A DNA stretch of 64,000 nt from assembly GCF_003610555.1 (NCBI RefSeq), contig NZ_RAPQ01000008.1:612490-676489 (forward strand). Reading direction: 5' to 3'. A model generated the notes under the pieces. The model was not told the DNA's origin and ran no database searches. It worked only from the letters and a program-made list of their open reading frames with translations. The translations under genes and the position numbers were made by a program. Origin of the DNA: Marinifilum flexuosum (GTDB taxonomy: Bacteria; Bacteroidota; Bacteroidia; Bacteroidales; Marinifilaceae). Positions 1 through 8,988 of the stretch are shown one piece after another; the stretch's first letter is position 1, and each line of letters starts with the position of its first letter.

Positions 1-271
1 TTTTAATATTGCATCCTATGCTTTACTTACCATGATGATGGCTCAGGTTTGTGATTTAGAGCTGGGTGAGTTTGTTCATACTTTGGGTGATGCTCATATT
101 TACATGAATCATTTGGATCAGGTTAAACTGCAATTAAGCAGAGAACCGAAAAGTTTGCCTCAGATGAAAATTAATCCTGATGTGAAGAGTATTTTCGATT
201 TTAAGTATGAAGATTTCTCATTGGAGAATTATGAAGCACATCCTCATATCAAAGGGGCAATCTCTGTTTAA
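1..271 (+). CDS. thyA: Thymidylate synthase, C-terminal part (cut by window edge)
   Basis: The reading frame is open from base 2 and ends with TAA at 269-271, so only the last 89 codons are present. They contain the family's C-terminal landmarks: [12 protein letters not shown], then GDAHIYMNH, whose His and Tyr contact the dUMP ribose in known structures, and a C-terminal [11 protein letters not shown] tail. Thymidylate synthase makes dTMP from dUMP, using methylene-tetrahydrofolate and releasing dihydrofolate. The next gene is dihydrofolate reductase, which recycles that product, so the pair forms the classic thymidylate cycle. The 106-bp gap between them holds an imperfect inverted repeat. 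Confidence 0.96.
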   Translation, partial: FNIASYALLTMMMAQVCDLELGEFVHTLGDAHIYMNHLDQVKLQLSREPKSLPQMKINPDVKSIFDFKYEDFSLENYEAHPHIKGAISV

Positions 272-280
272 TAATTATGA

Positions 281-350
281 ATGATTAATTATGAGTTATG
301 AATTAGAAGTTAAAACTGAATTTATAATTCATCATTTATAATTCATCATT
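281..350. repeat. AT-rich imperfect inverted repeat between thyA and folA
   Basis: The right arm is two direct copies of TTTATAATTCATCA (321-334 and 335-348). Its reverse complement resembles the left arm at about 281-308, which contains ATTAATTATGAGTTATGAAT, with a few mismatches. A transcript could fold into a stem of about 28 bp with a short loop. There is no clean T tract, so it is not an obvious terminator. A small extragenic palindrome of a dispersed family is possible but cannot be judged from one copy. Confidence 0.55.
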
Positions 351-377
351 TTTTAACTCATTTATAATTGTAGAATC

Positions 378-863
378 ATGAATTTAGCTATTATAGTTGC
401 CGCTTCGCGGAATAATGTTATTGGAAAAGACAACCAATTAATTTGGCGCCTTTCGGCAGATTTGAAAAGATTTAAAGCTTTAACTACAGGGCATACCATT
501 ATAATGGGAAGAAAAACTTTCGACTCAATTGGTAAGCCACTTCCGAATAGAACTTCGGTAATCATTACTCGCCAGGAAAATTACAAGCAGGAGGGATGTA
601 TTGTAGTTCATTCTTTGGAAGAAGCTTTGGATGCAGTTAAGGATCAGGATAAAGTATTTATTATTGGTGGCGGAACAATTTATGAACAAGCAATGGAAAA
701 AGCTGACGAATTGTACCTAACGCTGGTTCATAAAGAATTTGAAGGGGATACATTCTTTCCGGAAATTAAATCAGCACAATGGGAATCGATAACTCGAGAA
801 GATTGTATGCCAGATGAAAAGAATGAATATCCTTATTCATTTATCGATTACAAAAGAAAATAG
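378..863 (+). CDS. folA: Dihydrofolate reductase
   Basis: Reduces dihydrofolate to tetrahydrofolate with NADPH in the cytoplasm, regenerating the cofactor consumed by thymidylate synthase. The 161-residue length is typical of bacterial DHFR. Visible landmarks are the N-terminal strand with AASRNNVIGKDNQLIW (Met20-loop region), the MGRKTFDSIGKPLPNR segment around residues 43-58 that binds NADPH, and the FIIGGGTIYEQAM glycine motif near residue 95. It lies 106 bp after thyA on the same strand. A lipoprotein gene starts one base after its stop codon. Confidence 0.97.
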   Translation: MNLAIIVAASRNNVIGKDNQLIWRLSADLKRFKALTTGHTIIMGRKTFDSIGKPLPNRTSVIITRQENYKQEGCIVVHSLEEALDAVKDQDKVFIIGGGTIYEQAMEKADELYLTLVHKEFEGDTFFPEIKSAQWESITREDCMPDEKNEYPYSFIDYKRK

Positions 864-864
864 T

Positions 865-1716
865 ATGAATTTTAGATATTTAAAATTAGGCCTTGTTACT
901 TTTTTATTTGCAGGAACAATGAATTCTTGTTCTACAGGTTCTGATCCGGAAGATATTATTGATGATGTATTTACGGTTCCGGCGAAGTATTGCTTAACCA
1001 TTAATAATGGAATTAACGACATTGTAATGAATGTAAATGCCATTGTAATGAATAATTTGGATACCAAGAAGGATGTAATAGATGATGAGGTGCCAACCGG
1101 AGTTACACCAACCATATACAGAACCGGTGAAGTAATTGATTCGGTAGTTATAGATTATGGTGCTGATAAAACCATTTCATCTATTGGTGGAAAATTTAAA
1201 GGCAAAGTAGTTGTTGATCCTGTTGATGAAAAATTGCAGAAATTTGAGATTAGATTACAAGATCTTGAGGTAAATAATTTTGATGTCACTGGAGCATTCA
1301 ATTTTGATATTGTTGGAGATGTCGCAGGCAGAGATTTTTCAGTATCATCCAGTACCATAAAATTTTTAATTACTGATTCGGAAAGCAATGTAACTGAATT
1401 TCCGGTTACCTCTTTCGAGGCCGGTTACAAGTACGTAAGAAGTGAAAAAGATGATGTGGATTATGTAGATGATATTTATAATCTCACAAGCGATATTGAT
1501 ATTACATATCCTACTGGTGCTTTGATGTCATTGACCAATCAGTCTGATTTGTTGTATGCTTATGCATGTAAAAATGTTATTGGAGGTACTGCACTTTTTA
1601 CACTGCAGGATATTGGAGAAGGAAGCGTGAATTACGGAGGAGGCGATACCGTTGATAATTGCGATGGGGATGTAAGTGTAACTTCCCAGGGGTCTACAAT
1701 TACAATAAGTCTATAG
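865..1716 (+). CDS. Predicted lipoprotein, paralogue of the lipoprotein at 45927-46778
   Basis: A 283-residue protein starting at the ATG one base after the folA stop. A longer in-frame start exists inside folA, but only this one puts a signal peptide at the N-terminus. Residues 1-22 form a lipoprotein signal ending in a Ser-Cys lipobox (Cys22), followed by an acidic linker. The rest looks beta-rich. It shares ordered motifs with the lipoprotein at 45927-46778: NNFDVTG, then ACKNVIGGTALF, then a Tyr-Gly-Gly-Gly/Asp-Asn-Cys segment near the end. Function unknown. Export to the cell envelope is inferred from the signal alone. It is probably co-transcribed with folA and ends at the terminator at 1742-1760. 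Confidence 0.85.
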   Translation: MNFRYLKLGLVTFLFAGTMNSCSTGSDPEDIIDDVFTVPAKYCLTINNGINDIVMNVNAIVMNNLDTKKDVIDDEVPTGVTPTIYRTGEVIDSVVIDYGADKTISSIGGKFKGKVVVDPVDEKLQKFEIRLQDLEVNNFDVTGAFNFDIVGDVAGRDFSVSSSTIKFLITDSESNVTEFPVTSFEAGYKYVRSEKDDVDYVDDIYNLTSDIDITYPTGALMSLTNQSDLLYAYACKNVIGGTALFTLQDIGEGSVNYGGGDTVDNCDGDVSVTSQGSTITISL

Positions 1717-1741
1717 AGAAATTATTATAGTGTAAAAAAAA

Positions 1742-1768
1742 ACCGGAGATTAACTCCGGTATTTTTTT
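1742..1768. terminator. Bidirectional terminator between the lipoprotein and clpX
   Basis: Perfect 7-bp stem ACCGGAG (1742-1748) / CTCCGGT (1754-1760) with a 5-nt loop, A-rich before and T-rich after. It serves the plus-strand lipoprotein and the minus-strand clpX, which converge here. Confidence 0.9.
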
Positions 1769-1819
1769 TATATGATTCCGATACTATTATATGATTTTAA
1801 ATTTAAAACCTGGTATCGG

Positions 1820-3034
1820 TTATGCGACTTTTAAACGCTTTAGGTTTACTTTTTCAAGTTTCTCGCTAGCGTATTTGCTATCAATTGAAATTTTCTTGTC
1901 TTCTCCTGAAGGCAATTCAAACATTGCATCCATCATGATTGCTTCACAAATTGAGCGCAATCCACGAGCTCCCAGTTTGAATTCCACAGCTTTGTCTACA
2001 ATGTATTCCAATGCACTTTCTTCGAAAGTCAATTCAATATCATCAATTTTAAACAGCTTCGTATACTGCTTTACGATCGAGTTTTTAGGCTCTGTTAAAA
2101 TGTTACGAAGTGCCTCTCTGTTTAATGGCTCCAGGTAGGTTAAAACAGGCAAACGACCAATAATTTCAGGAATCAGTCCAAATGACTTCAAATCCTGAGG
2201 TGCAATGTACTGTAAGAAGTTTTCCTGATCAACTTGTTCTTTTTCCTTGCTTGCATTAAAACCAACAACCTGAGTGTTCATTCTTTGTGCAATTTTTCTT
2301 TGGATGCCATCAAAAGCTCCACCACAAACAAAAAGAATATTTTTCGTGTTCACAGGAATCATTTTCTGATCAGGATGTTTACGACCTCCTTGAGGTGGTA
2401 CATTTACAACCGAACCTTCCAACAATTTTAATAATCCTTGCTGAACACCTTCTCCCGAAACATCACGAGTGATCGATGGGTTATCACTTTTACGTGCAAT
2501 TTTATCGATCTCGTCAATGAATACAATTCCTTTTTCAGCAGCTTCAACATCGTAGTCAGATGCCTGAAGCAATCTTGTTAAAATTGATTCAATATCTTCA
2601 CCAACATAACCAGCTTCTGTTAATACAGTTGCATCAACAATGGTAAAAGGAACATGCAACATTTTAGCAATGGTTCTTGCCAAAAGAGTTTTGCCTGTAC
2701 CTGTTTCCCCTACAAGAATGATATTCGATTTTTCAATCTCTATATCTTCATCGTCTCTTTCCTGAAGTAATCTTTTGTAATGATTGTAAACCGCAACAGA
2801 AAGGTATTTTTTAGCTTCATCCTGACCAATTACATACTGGTCAAGGAAAGCCTTAATTTCCATTGGTTTCAATAATTTAATCTCTTTCAGGTTAAGATCC
2901 GATCGATTTTTTATTTCTTCTTGTACAATTGAATAGGCTTGGTCGATACAGCTATCGCAGATATGACCACTAATTCCTGCAATCAGAAGGTTAGTATCTT
3001 TCTTCTCTCTCCCGCAAAACGAGCATTTATCCAT
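1820..3034 (-). CDS. clpX: ATP-dependent Clp protease ATPase subunit ClpX
   Basis: AAA+ unfoldase that recognises tagged substrates and threads them into ClpP. All hallmarks are visible: an N-terminal C4 zinc domain (Cys4, Cys7, Cys26, Cys29), Walker A GETGTGKT at 109-116, pore loop GYVG at 142-145, Walker B VFIDEID at about 171-177 and the RKH loop near 218-220. At 404 residues it is a usual length. It is the third gene of the minus-strand tig-clpP-clpX set, 87 bp after clpP. That gap contains a perfect TAACTTTG promoter element, so clpX probably also has its own start of transcription. Confidence 0.98.
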   Translation of the reverse strand: MDKCSFCGREKKDTNLLIAGISGHICDSCIDQAYSIVQEEIKNRSDLNLKEIKLLKPMEIKAFLDQYVIGQDEAKKYLSVAVYNHYKRLLQERDDEDIEIEKSNIILVGETGTGKTLLARTIAKMLHVPFTIVDATVLTEAGYVGEDIESILTRLLQASDYDVEAAEKGIVFIDEIDKIARKSDNPSITRDVSGEGVQQGLLKLLEGSVVNVPPQGGRKHPDQKMIPVNTKNILFVCGGAFDGIQRKIAQRMNTQVVGFNASKEKEQVDQENFLQYIAPQDLKSFGLIPEIIGRLPVLTYLEPLNREALRNILTEPKNSIVKQYTKLFKIDDIELTFEESALEYIVDKAVEFKLGARGLRSICEAIMMDAMFELPSGEDKKISIDSKYASEKLEKVNLKRLKVA

Positions 3035-3060
3035 GATATTGATTTATAGTACTAAAAATG

Positions 3061-3068
3061 CAAAGTTA
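3061..3068 (-). promoter_or_regulatory. Predicted -7 promoter element of clpX
   Basis: Minus-strand TAACTTTG followed by CA, a perfect match to the Bacteroidota TAnnTTTG element, 27 bp before the clpX ATG. No clear upstream TTTG box. Confidence 0.6.
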
Positions 3069-3121
3069 ATGATTTTACGATTAACTCTGCATTAGGTTTG
3101 TTTTGATTTTGAGATGATTGA

Positions 3122-3796
3122 TTATTTCTCGCGCGTTAGCACTTCATCAATCATACCATATTCTTTAGCTTCCATGGCTGTCATCCAGTAATCACGGTCA
3201 GAATCTTTTTCTACTTTTTCGTAAGTATTTCCTGAATGATCAGCAATAATGGTATACAATTCTTTCTTTAACTTCAAAATTTCACGAGCGGTAATCTCGA
3301 TATCCGAAGCTTGCCCTTGCGCTCCACCCATTGGTTGGTGAATCATGATTCGTGAGTGCTTTAATGCGGAACGCTTTCCTTTTGTACCTGCAGTTAGCAA
3401 TACAGCTCCCATTGATGCAGCCATACCTGTACAAATTGTTGCAACATCACATTTGATGTATTGCATGGTATCGTAAATACCTAAACCTGCATGAACCGAA
3501 CCTCCTGGTGAGTTAAAATAAATCTGAATATCCTTAGAAGGATCAGTAGATTCCAGGAACAATAGCTGAGCCATGATAATGTTAGCAACATAGTCATCAA
3601 TTGGCACACCAAGGAAGATGATTCTATCCATCATCAGACGAGAGAAAACATCCATTGATGCAACATTAAGCTGACGTTCCTCGATAATTGTTGGAGAAAT
3701 GTAGCTGTTGCTAATTGAAGTGTATTTATCTAATGTTAGGCTATTAATGCCCATGTGCTGCGTGGCAAATTTTCTAAATTCGTCTTTTGGTACCAT
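3122..3796 (-). CDS. clpP: ATP-dependent Clp protease proteolytic subunit
   Basis: Serine protease of the ClpXP/ClpAP machines, forming a double heptamer in the cytoplasm. The catalytic triad is visible: Ser128 in GMAASMG, His153 in MIHQPMGG and Asp198 in the VEKDSDRD segment. The 224-residue length includes an N-terminal extension of about 25 residues before the core, common in this phylum. It lies between tig and clpX on the minus strand, the usual arrangement coupling a ribosome-bound chaperone with protein quality control. Confidence 0.98.
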   Translation of the reverse strand: MVPKDEFRKFATQHMGINSLTLDKYTSISNSYISPTIIEERQLNVASMDVFSRLMMDRIIFLGVPIDDYVANIIMAQLLFLESTDPSKDIQIYFNSPGGSVHAGLGIYDTMQYIKCDVATICTGMAASMGAVLLTAGTKGKRSALKHSRIMIHQPMGGAQGQASDIEITAREILKLKKELYTIIADHSGNTYEKVEKDSDRDYWMTAMEAKEYGMIDEVLTREK

Positions 3797-3891
3797 ATAG
3801 ATATGATTTTAAATTTCGTAGACCTAAATTAGTCAAATTTTCTCCATTTGAAAAGAATAGTTTAACAAAAACTAATTCAAGGATCAAAAAG

Positions 3892-3921
3892 AAAACCACG
3901 CCTCAAAAGAAGCGTGGTTTT
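3892..3921. terminator. Terminator downstream of tig
   Basis: 10-bp perfect stem AAAACCACGC (3892-3901) / GCGTGGTTTT (3912-3921) with a 10-nt loop, just past the tig stop on the minus strand and T-rich on both sides. It separates tig from clpP, so clpP transcription may rely partly on readthrough or on another start. Confidence 0.85.
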
Positions 3922-3943
3922 TTTTGTATTGTAAAAGTTCTTC

Positions 3944-5293
3944 TTATTCAAACATTTTGTTGAATTCTTCAGTAGAAACTTCTTTTTCTTCAATTTTGAT
4001 AGCACCTTTAAGGAACTCAACAATTTTGTTGTCGATCATACGTTCGTAGATCTTTCTTTGCTCTTCTTGATTTTGCATCATTTGCTGAGCGTAGTTTGTT
4101 AAGTATTCTTCAGGTACTTCCATCATTCCGTACTGCTGGAATTGCATTAAAGCTTGTTGTTTAGCAAACTCCATAACTTCTTCCTGCTCTACTTTAAGTT
4201 CGTTTTCTTCAGTCAATCTGTTTTTAATCAACTGCCATTTGAACTCGTCAACGTAGTTTGCAAAATCTTTTTCAACCTGCTCTTCATTCATTTCTTTGTT
4301 GGTAGCAATAATCCAACGCTTCAAGAATGCTTCAGGAAGATCCATTTTCGATTTCTTAACCAATTTCTCTTTTGCGTCGATCAAGAATTTGTAATCGCTA
4401 TCGTTAACCAATTGTTTTTCGATATCTTCTTTGATTCTGTTCTTGAATTCTTCTTCTGAAGAAACAGTTCCTTCACCAAATACTTTATCGAATAATTCTT
4501 GGTTCAATTCAGCGTTAACAAATTTGTTGATTTCTGTAATTGTAAATTGGAAATCAGCATCTAAAGTTTCAGCTTCTTCTTTAGAGATGTTAAGCATGGA
4601 AGCTAAATCAGTTTTGTTAGCGAAAGCTTTAGCTGGGTTAAATACCACAACGTCACCTTTTTTAGCACCAACAAATTTCTTTTTAGCATCTTCATCAGCC
4701 ATGTATTCTAATGAGATTGCTACATCTTCGCTAGTAATTCCTTCTTCAACAAGTTTACCTTCTGCGTCAACTTGTGCGTAGTTACCTTTCAAAAGTTCTT
4801 TTTCTTCAACAGCTTCAGCTGGCTCATTTGATCCGAAACGACGAGCGTGCATTTCAACACCGTTCTCAATCATTTTCTCATCAACAGCAATTTTGAAGAA
4901 AGTCATCTTATCTCTTTTGCTAAGGTTAAGAGTGTATTCTGGAGTTAAAGCAATATCGAAAGCGAATTCGAAATCAGTATCTTTTTCCCAGTTGATTTCT
5001 TTTTGCTCAGTTTCGTTAGGAAGTGGTTCGCCTAAAATTTTCAAATCATTTTCGCGAATGTACTTCATAAGCTCATCGCTAAGAAGTTTGTTCACTTCGT
5101 CAGCTAAAACAGGAGTACCATACATTTTCTTGATCACACCCATAGGTACTTTACCTTGGCGGAATCCATTGATATTTGCTTTTTTACGATAGTCTTTCAA
5201 AACATCGTTTACACGACTTTCATAGTCTTCTTTAACAATCTGTAATTTGATTACAGCGTTTAAATCATCAATGTTGGTTTTTGTGATGTTCAT
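3944..5293 (-). CDS. tig: Trigger factor, ribosome-associated chaperone
   Basis: Binds at the ribosome exit tunnel and shields nascent chains. The N-terminal ribosome-binding domain carries the signature NGFRQGKVPMGVI near residues 42-54. The middle PPIase-like region (about 150-250) is poorly conserved relative to FKBP domains, as usual in Bacteroidota, so isomerase activity is doubtful. The C-terminal half is highly charged and helical, matching the substrate-cradling arms. The 449-residue length is normal. It heads the tig-clpP-clpX order on the minus strand. The strong hairpin upstream is the tRNA-Leu terminator. Confidence 0.95.
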   Translation of the reverse strand: MNITKTNIDDLNAVIKLQIVKEDYESRVNDVLKDYRKKANINGFRQGKVPMGVIKKMYGTPVLADEVNKLLSDELMKYIRENDLKILGEPLPNETEQKEINWEKDTDFEFAFDIALTPEYTLNLSKRDKMTFFKIAVDEKMIENGVEMHARRFGSNEPAEAVEEKELLKGNYAQVDAEGKLVEEGITSEDVAISLEYMADEDAKKKFVGAKKGDVVVFNPAKAFANKTDLASMLNISKEEAETLDADFQFTITEINKFVNAELNQELFDKVFGEGTVSSEEEFKNRIKEDIEKQLVNDSDYKFLIDAKEKLVKKSKMDLPEAFLKRWIIATNKEMNEEQVEKDFANYVDEFKWQLIKNRLTEENELKVEQEEVMEFAKQQALMQFQQYGMMEVPEEYLTNYAQQMMQNQEEQRKIYERMIDNKIVEFLKGAIKIEEKEVSTEEFNKMFE

Positions 5294-5330
5294 TTTTTAG
5301 CTATTAAAAGATAAAACCTTATTAATTGAA

Positions 5331-5378
5331 AAAAAACCGCTCAACCATTGATACATTGTATCGTAGTATGGGCGGTTT
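5331..5378 (-). terminator. Terminator downstream of tRNA-Leu
   Basis: Outer arms AAACCGC (5334-5340) and GCGGTTT (5372-5378) enclose an inner perfect hairpin GATAC (5350-5354) / GTATC (5358-5362). On the minus strand the outer stem is followed by a run of T, a good intrinsic terminator 20 bp past the tRNA. Confidence 0.85.
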
Positions 5379-5397
5379 AAGGTTATTTTTTCTGTAG

Positions 5398-5479
5398 TGC
5401 GGATGAAGGGACTCGAACCCCCACGCCTTACGGCACTAGATCCTAAGTCTAGCGCGGCTACCAATTACGCCACATCCGC
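5398..5479 (-). tRNA. tRNA-Leu (anticodon UAG)
   Basis: Minus-strand cloverleaf of 82 nt. Acceptor arms GCGGATG and CATCCGC pair perfectly with discriminator A. The anticodon stem CTAGA/TCTAG encloses loop CTTAGGA with anticodon TAG. A long variable arm marks it as a class II tRNA, and GGTTCGAGTCC is the T-loop region. The bases after the discriminator are CTA, so CCA is not encoded and must be added enzymatically. Confidence 0.97.
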
Positions 5480-5494
5480 GGGTTAATTGCGGTG

Positions 5495-5502
5495 CAAATA
5501 TA
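5495..5502 (-). promoter_or_regulatory. Predicted -7 promoter element of tRNA-Leu
   Basis: Minus-strand TATATTTG followed by CACC, a perfect TAnnTTTG match 15 bp before the mature tRNA 5' end. Confidence 0.6.
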
Positions 5503-5619
5503 GAGTTGTTTTTTATTATTTGCAACAGCAATTAGAAAAAAAATGAAGATTTTTTTGAGAAAAAAAATGCAATGAAAATCTATAAGTAAAATACAAAGCT
5601 GTAAACCTATTGGAAGCCT

Positions 5620-6354
5620 TTATTTTACTGGTTTTCTAAGCTCAAAATTCTTTCCTAGGTATACTCTTCTTACATCTTCATCGGCTGCTAATTCTTCAGC
5701 AGTTCCAGATTTTAAGATGTTTCCTTCGAACAATAAATATGCTCTTTCGGTAATTGAAAGAGTTTCCTGTACATTGTGGTCCGTAATTAATATGCCAATG
5801 TTCTTATCCTTTAAATGGCGAACGATATCTTGAATATCTTCTACTGCGATAGGATCAACTCCTGCAAAAGGTTCATCTAAAAGAATAAATTTTGGTTTGA
5901 TCGAAAGTGCCCTGGCAATTTCTGTTCTTCTTCTTTCTCCACCTGACAACTGAATACCCAGACTTTTTCTGATTTTCTGAAGACTGAATTCATTCAGCAT
6001 TTCTTCTAATCGATGAGCTTGATATTCTTTTGAGAAATCGGACATTTCCAAAACCGATTTAATGTTGTCTTCGACACTTAGCTTCCTGAAAACAGAAGCT
6101 TCCTGCGCCAAATACCCCACACCAAGCTGAGCTCTTTTGTAAACAGGCTCATTGGTAATTTCCCGATCATCAAGAAAGATTCTTCCTCCGTTTGGTTGAA
6201 TCAATCCTACTATCATATAAAAAGATGTAGTTTTACCGGCTCCATTTGGTCCTAGTAGTCCAACAATTTCACCTTGTTTTACATCAACCGAAACACCTTT
6301 TACAACAGTACGGCTCTTGTATCGTTTAATTAAATTTTCAGCTCTTAATATCAT
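5620..6354 (-). CDS. lptB: LPS export ABC transporter ATP-binding protein LptB
   Basis: Cytoplasmic ATPase powering lipopolysaccharide extraction from the inner membrane by the LptBFG complex. Walker [10 protein letters not shown] lies at 35-43, the Q-loop follows, the signature LSGGE is at 136-140, the Walker B aspartate-glutamate pair near 160-161, and the H-loop is in ITDHNVQET. The 244-residue length matches the family. The closest alternative is a LivF-type amino-acid ATPase, but the [15 protein letters not shown] segment and lack of transporter neighbours favour LptB. LptF/LptG are not nearby. A TATATTTG element precedes it. Confidence 0.93.
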   Translation of the reverse strand: MILRAENLIKRYKSRTVVKGVSVDVKQGEIVGLLGPNGAGKTTSFYMIVGLIQPNGGRIFLDDREITNEPVYKRAQLGVGYLAQEASVFRKLSVEDNIKSVLEMSDFSKEYQAHRLEEMLNEFSLQKIRKSLGIQLSGGERRRTEIARALSIKPKFILLDEPFAGVDPIAVEDIQDIVRHLKDKNIGILITDHNVQETLSITERAYLLFEGNILKSGTAEELAADEDVRRVYLGKNFELRKPVK

Positions 6355-6388
6355 CCTTTTCCAATTGTTTTAATGGTTTGGAGTTGTG

Positions 6389-6396
6389 CAAATATA
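6389..6396 (-). promoter_or_regulatory. Predicted -7 promoter element of lptB
   Basis: Minus-strand TATATTTG followed by CAC, 34 bp before the lptB ATG, in the short gap after the DUF5686 gene. Confidence 0.55.
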
Positions 6397-6408
6397 AAAA
6401 AGATATCC

Positions 6409-8913
6409 TTAGAAAGTGATTTGTAGCATGGCTCTAATCCCAAAATCTTCAAAATCTTGGTAAGGGTTATCATCCAAGTGAGTTAATCGCCACATGGCAT
6501 CAATTCTGATAAATTTGAAAATGTTCTCGATTCCTACACTTGCCTCGAAATATGGTTTGCTAACATCTGACAATCCTTGAGGAAATTGCATGTATGCTTC
6601 AGTGTTAGTCAAAGATCCATTGTTTTTATCGCTTAATTTACCAATTAAGCCTTTCCCTGAAACTACAGTTCTCCATTTTAGCTTTCTAAATAAGGGAATT
6701 CGATTTAATATCAATCCATTAAAATGATGCTCTACAAATAAGCTTGCATATTGGTCACTTGCAAATTCATAGTAGTTCATCATATTAAATGCATAGGGAT
6801 CGAAAGCATAAGTTTCGTTTCCTTCGTGTAGGTGCAATAAAGGGTAAGGAACTTTACCAAAAAGTTTACCCCCTGAGGCCAAGAAGTACAAGTTTCCAAG
6901 AGGCGGAAGTTCAAATGTGTGTTCAACACTTAGGTCAATTTTCTGATAATCGTAATTTGAACCAAGTACATTTTTCATTCCCATGGTTAGATATAAATTC
7001 ACAATAGGAACAGGTCCGCCTAAATGAACGCGTTCAAATTCTCCCATGACAACTTTTTCGTTTTTTGTCCAGCGTGTTCTCAATTCCAATTCAGAAGCGG
7101 TGATTCTTGATATTGGATTTCCGAAGCGATCCTCAAAAGGAACGAATTCGGTAGGCTTAATATCGCGATATCTAAACTTCAACGTATTTGAAAACCCTTG
7201 AAACCACTCTTTTTCGTAATGGGTTTCAAACTGGTTCAGCATGGTAAGTTTATTGTTCGGGTTTCGCTTTAACAGCGAAGCCAAAATATTTCCTTCGGTA
7301 AAAGCGTTTGGACTTTTACCCAATTGATGGATATCGTGTTTGTACTGCATCCCAAATGTTTCTCGGGGCAGTTTGTTAATCATGTACAGAAATCCAAGTC
7401 CATATTTAAAATTTTCATCTTTTGTACCGTAAGCCACATGTCCATTTAGCATGATTTTAGTACTGAAATCATTTGAGGTTCTTCCTCCAAACATGAATCG
7501 GTTACCTTCAATTTCGTTGAAACTATATAGTTTATAATATGGACCATATTCGAATTTCCCATGAATGTAATACCCCGTTATGAATGTCGTAACAACATCA
7601 ACAATGTTTTTATATAGAGGCACATTTTGTATGGAATCTACCATTGCATAAATACCAGATTCTCTCTCTGATAACTTATATGGACGAGCATCGTTCCAAT
7701 ATTCCCGGGGTTGTGATAATGCATCTTCGTTTACGATAACATTATTGTCTAGTTTTATAATCTCTTCTCTTAAGGGAACATTAACTTCTACATTTTTATA
7801 CGATACGGTTTTTCTACCAAAGAAACCCATTTGTTTGGTTGAATCTCTTTCGGTAAGCATGAAATCCACAAATAGGTTTTGCTTTTTAAGAAACCAGGTT
7901 GAATCATTTAATTTTTGAAATTCGTTATTGCTTACCAAATCTTTAACCCAATTTAGGTTTACATCTTTTGCAATACGCATTTGCATATTTTGAATGGCAA
8001 AAGTCGTATCGGCAACCCAAAAATCACCCACAAAAGTTGGTTCTTGTTTTCTTTTAGGTTTAAAAGACATGTGATAGCACCAATTGCCATCGCGGTATGC
8101 ACTATCTGTAAGGTAATACTTGTAGTATCTTAATCCTCCATCAGCAATTGGACTTACGAATCCCATATCGAATAGGTCGATGAAGTTTTCGTAAACATTT
8201 ACGTTTTGATGAAGTTGCCCGGTGAATTGAGCCAAACTGGCATTGTCTTGAATTCCCGACATTTGAGATGCCTTTATTATTTCTCGTTCAACTCTTGGTT
8301 TATCTTGGTAATAATAATCAGACAAAGATTCTGTAATAAAGATTGGTAAATAAGGTTTACCGGTAATCACGGAGGTGTCCATGTAATCGAAAACAAACTG
8401 GAACTGACGCATGATTTTTTTATCCTTAAAATCATCTTTAATATTATTCAGATCCATTTCCATCTTTGTATAAGTTTCTGCCTGAAAAGACTTGAAACGA
8501 GATGGATTGTTTTTCTTTTTGTTTTTTATGATTTTGCGTAAAAGTACATGAGCGGGATTCTCACCAGGAACAACTACAACTTCCTGAAGATCGAATGTTT
8601 CTGGTTCTAATTCAACATTCAAAGTTTGAAATTTGCCTTTTTGTACTATAAATGTTCTTTCTTTATAACCAACAAATGATATGTAAATAGAATCTCCCGG
8701 AGTTCTGGTTTCCAGAAAATAATTTCCATCAAAATCAGTAGTTGTGCCAATTGTTGTTCCTTTATACGCAATGTTTACAAAAGGTAATGCTTGCTTTGTC
8801 TTAGAGTCAACAACTTTTCCTCTTACTTTAGTAGATTGTCCTAAGGTGTTTAAACTTAGCAAGGTAAATGTAAGAACGCTTAAAAAGAAAAATCCTTTTT
8901 TTAGTATCTGCAT
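6409..8913 (-). CDS. Outer-membrane protein with carboxypeptidase-like domain (DUF5686 family)
   Basis: An 834-residue exported protein. Residues 1-25 are a signal peptide. About 29-105 form a carboxypeptidase-like regulatory (CarbopepD_reg-like) beta-sandwich, recognisable by KVRGKVVDSKTKQALPFVNI and a TTDFDGNYFL turn. The rest fits DUF5686: soluble segments, then many amphipathic strands ending in an aromatic C-terminus (LQITF), as expected for an outer-membrane barrel. There is no TonB plug domain, so it is not a SusC-type transporter. The function of DUF5686 proteins is not established. The neighbours lptB, tatC and kdsD are all envelope-related, but this does not prove a shared pathway. 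Confidence 0.85.
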   Translation of the reverse strand: MQILKKGFFFLSVLTFTLLSLNTLGQSTKVRGKVVDSKTKQALPFVNIAYKGTTIGTTTDFDGNYFLETRTPGDSIYISFVGYKERTFIVQKGKFQTLNVELEPETFDLQEVVVVPGENPAHVLLRKIIKNKKKNNPSRFKSFQAETYTKMEMDLNNIKDDFKDKKIMRQFQFVFDYMDTSVITGKPYLPIFITESLSDYYYQDKPRVEREIIKASQMSGIQDNASLAQFTGQLHQNVNVYENFIDLFDMGFVSPIADGGLRYYKYYLTDSAYRDGNWCYHMSFKPKRKQEPTFVGDFWVADTTFAIQNMQMRIAKDVNLNWVKDLVSNNEFQKLNDSTWFLKKQNLFVDFMLTERDSTKQMGFFGRKTVSYKNVEVNVPLREEIIKLDNNVIVNEDALSQPREYWNDARPYKLSERESGIYAMVDSIQNVPLYKNIVDVVTTFITGYYIHGKFEYGPYYKLYSFNEIEGNRFMFGGRTSNDFSTKIMLNGHVAYGTKDENFKYGLGFLYMINKLPRETFGMQYKHDIHQLGKSPNAFTEGNILASLLKRNPNNKLTMLNQFETHYEKEWFQGFSNTLKFRYRDIKPTEFVPFEDRFGNPISRITASELELRTRWTKNEKVVMGEFERVHLGGPVPIVNLYLTMGMKNVLGSNYDYQKIDLSVEHTFELPPLGNLYFLASGGKLFGKVPYPLLHLHEGNETYAFDPYAFNMMNYYEFASDQYASLFVEHHFNGLILNRIPLFRKLKWRTVVSGKGLIGKLSDKNNGSLTNTEAYMQFPQGLSDVSKPYFEASVGIENIFKFIRIDAMWRLTHLDDNPYQDFEDFGIRAMLQITF

Positions 8914-8930
8914 CTTAATAAATAAATAAT

Positions 8931-8952
8931 GCCTGAGATATTAGCTTCAGGC
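8931..8952. terminator. Weak hairpin between tatC and the DUF5686 gene
   Basis: Stem GCCTGA (8931-8936) / TCAGGC (8947-8952), 10-nt loop, followed on the minus strand by AT-rich sequence without a pure T run. A weak terminator or an mRNA processing hairpin. Confidence 0.4.
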
Positions 8953-8988
8953 TTTAATAATGTTTATTACAATTAGCTGGCAATAACT

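Noticed and set aside
814-864. N-terminal extension of the lipoprotein into folA
   Set aside because: It would place 17 extra residues ahead of the signal peptide. The ATG at 865 gives a normal lipoprotein start.
5398-5479. tRNA with encoded CCA end
   Set aside because: The bases after the discriminator are CTA, so CCA is not encoded.
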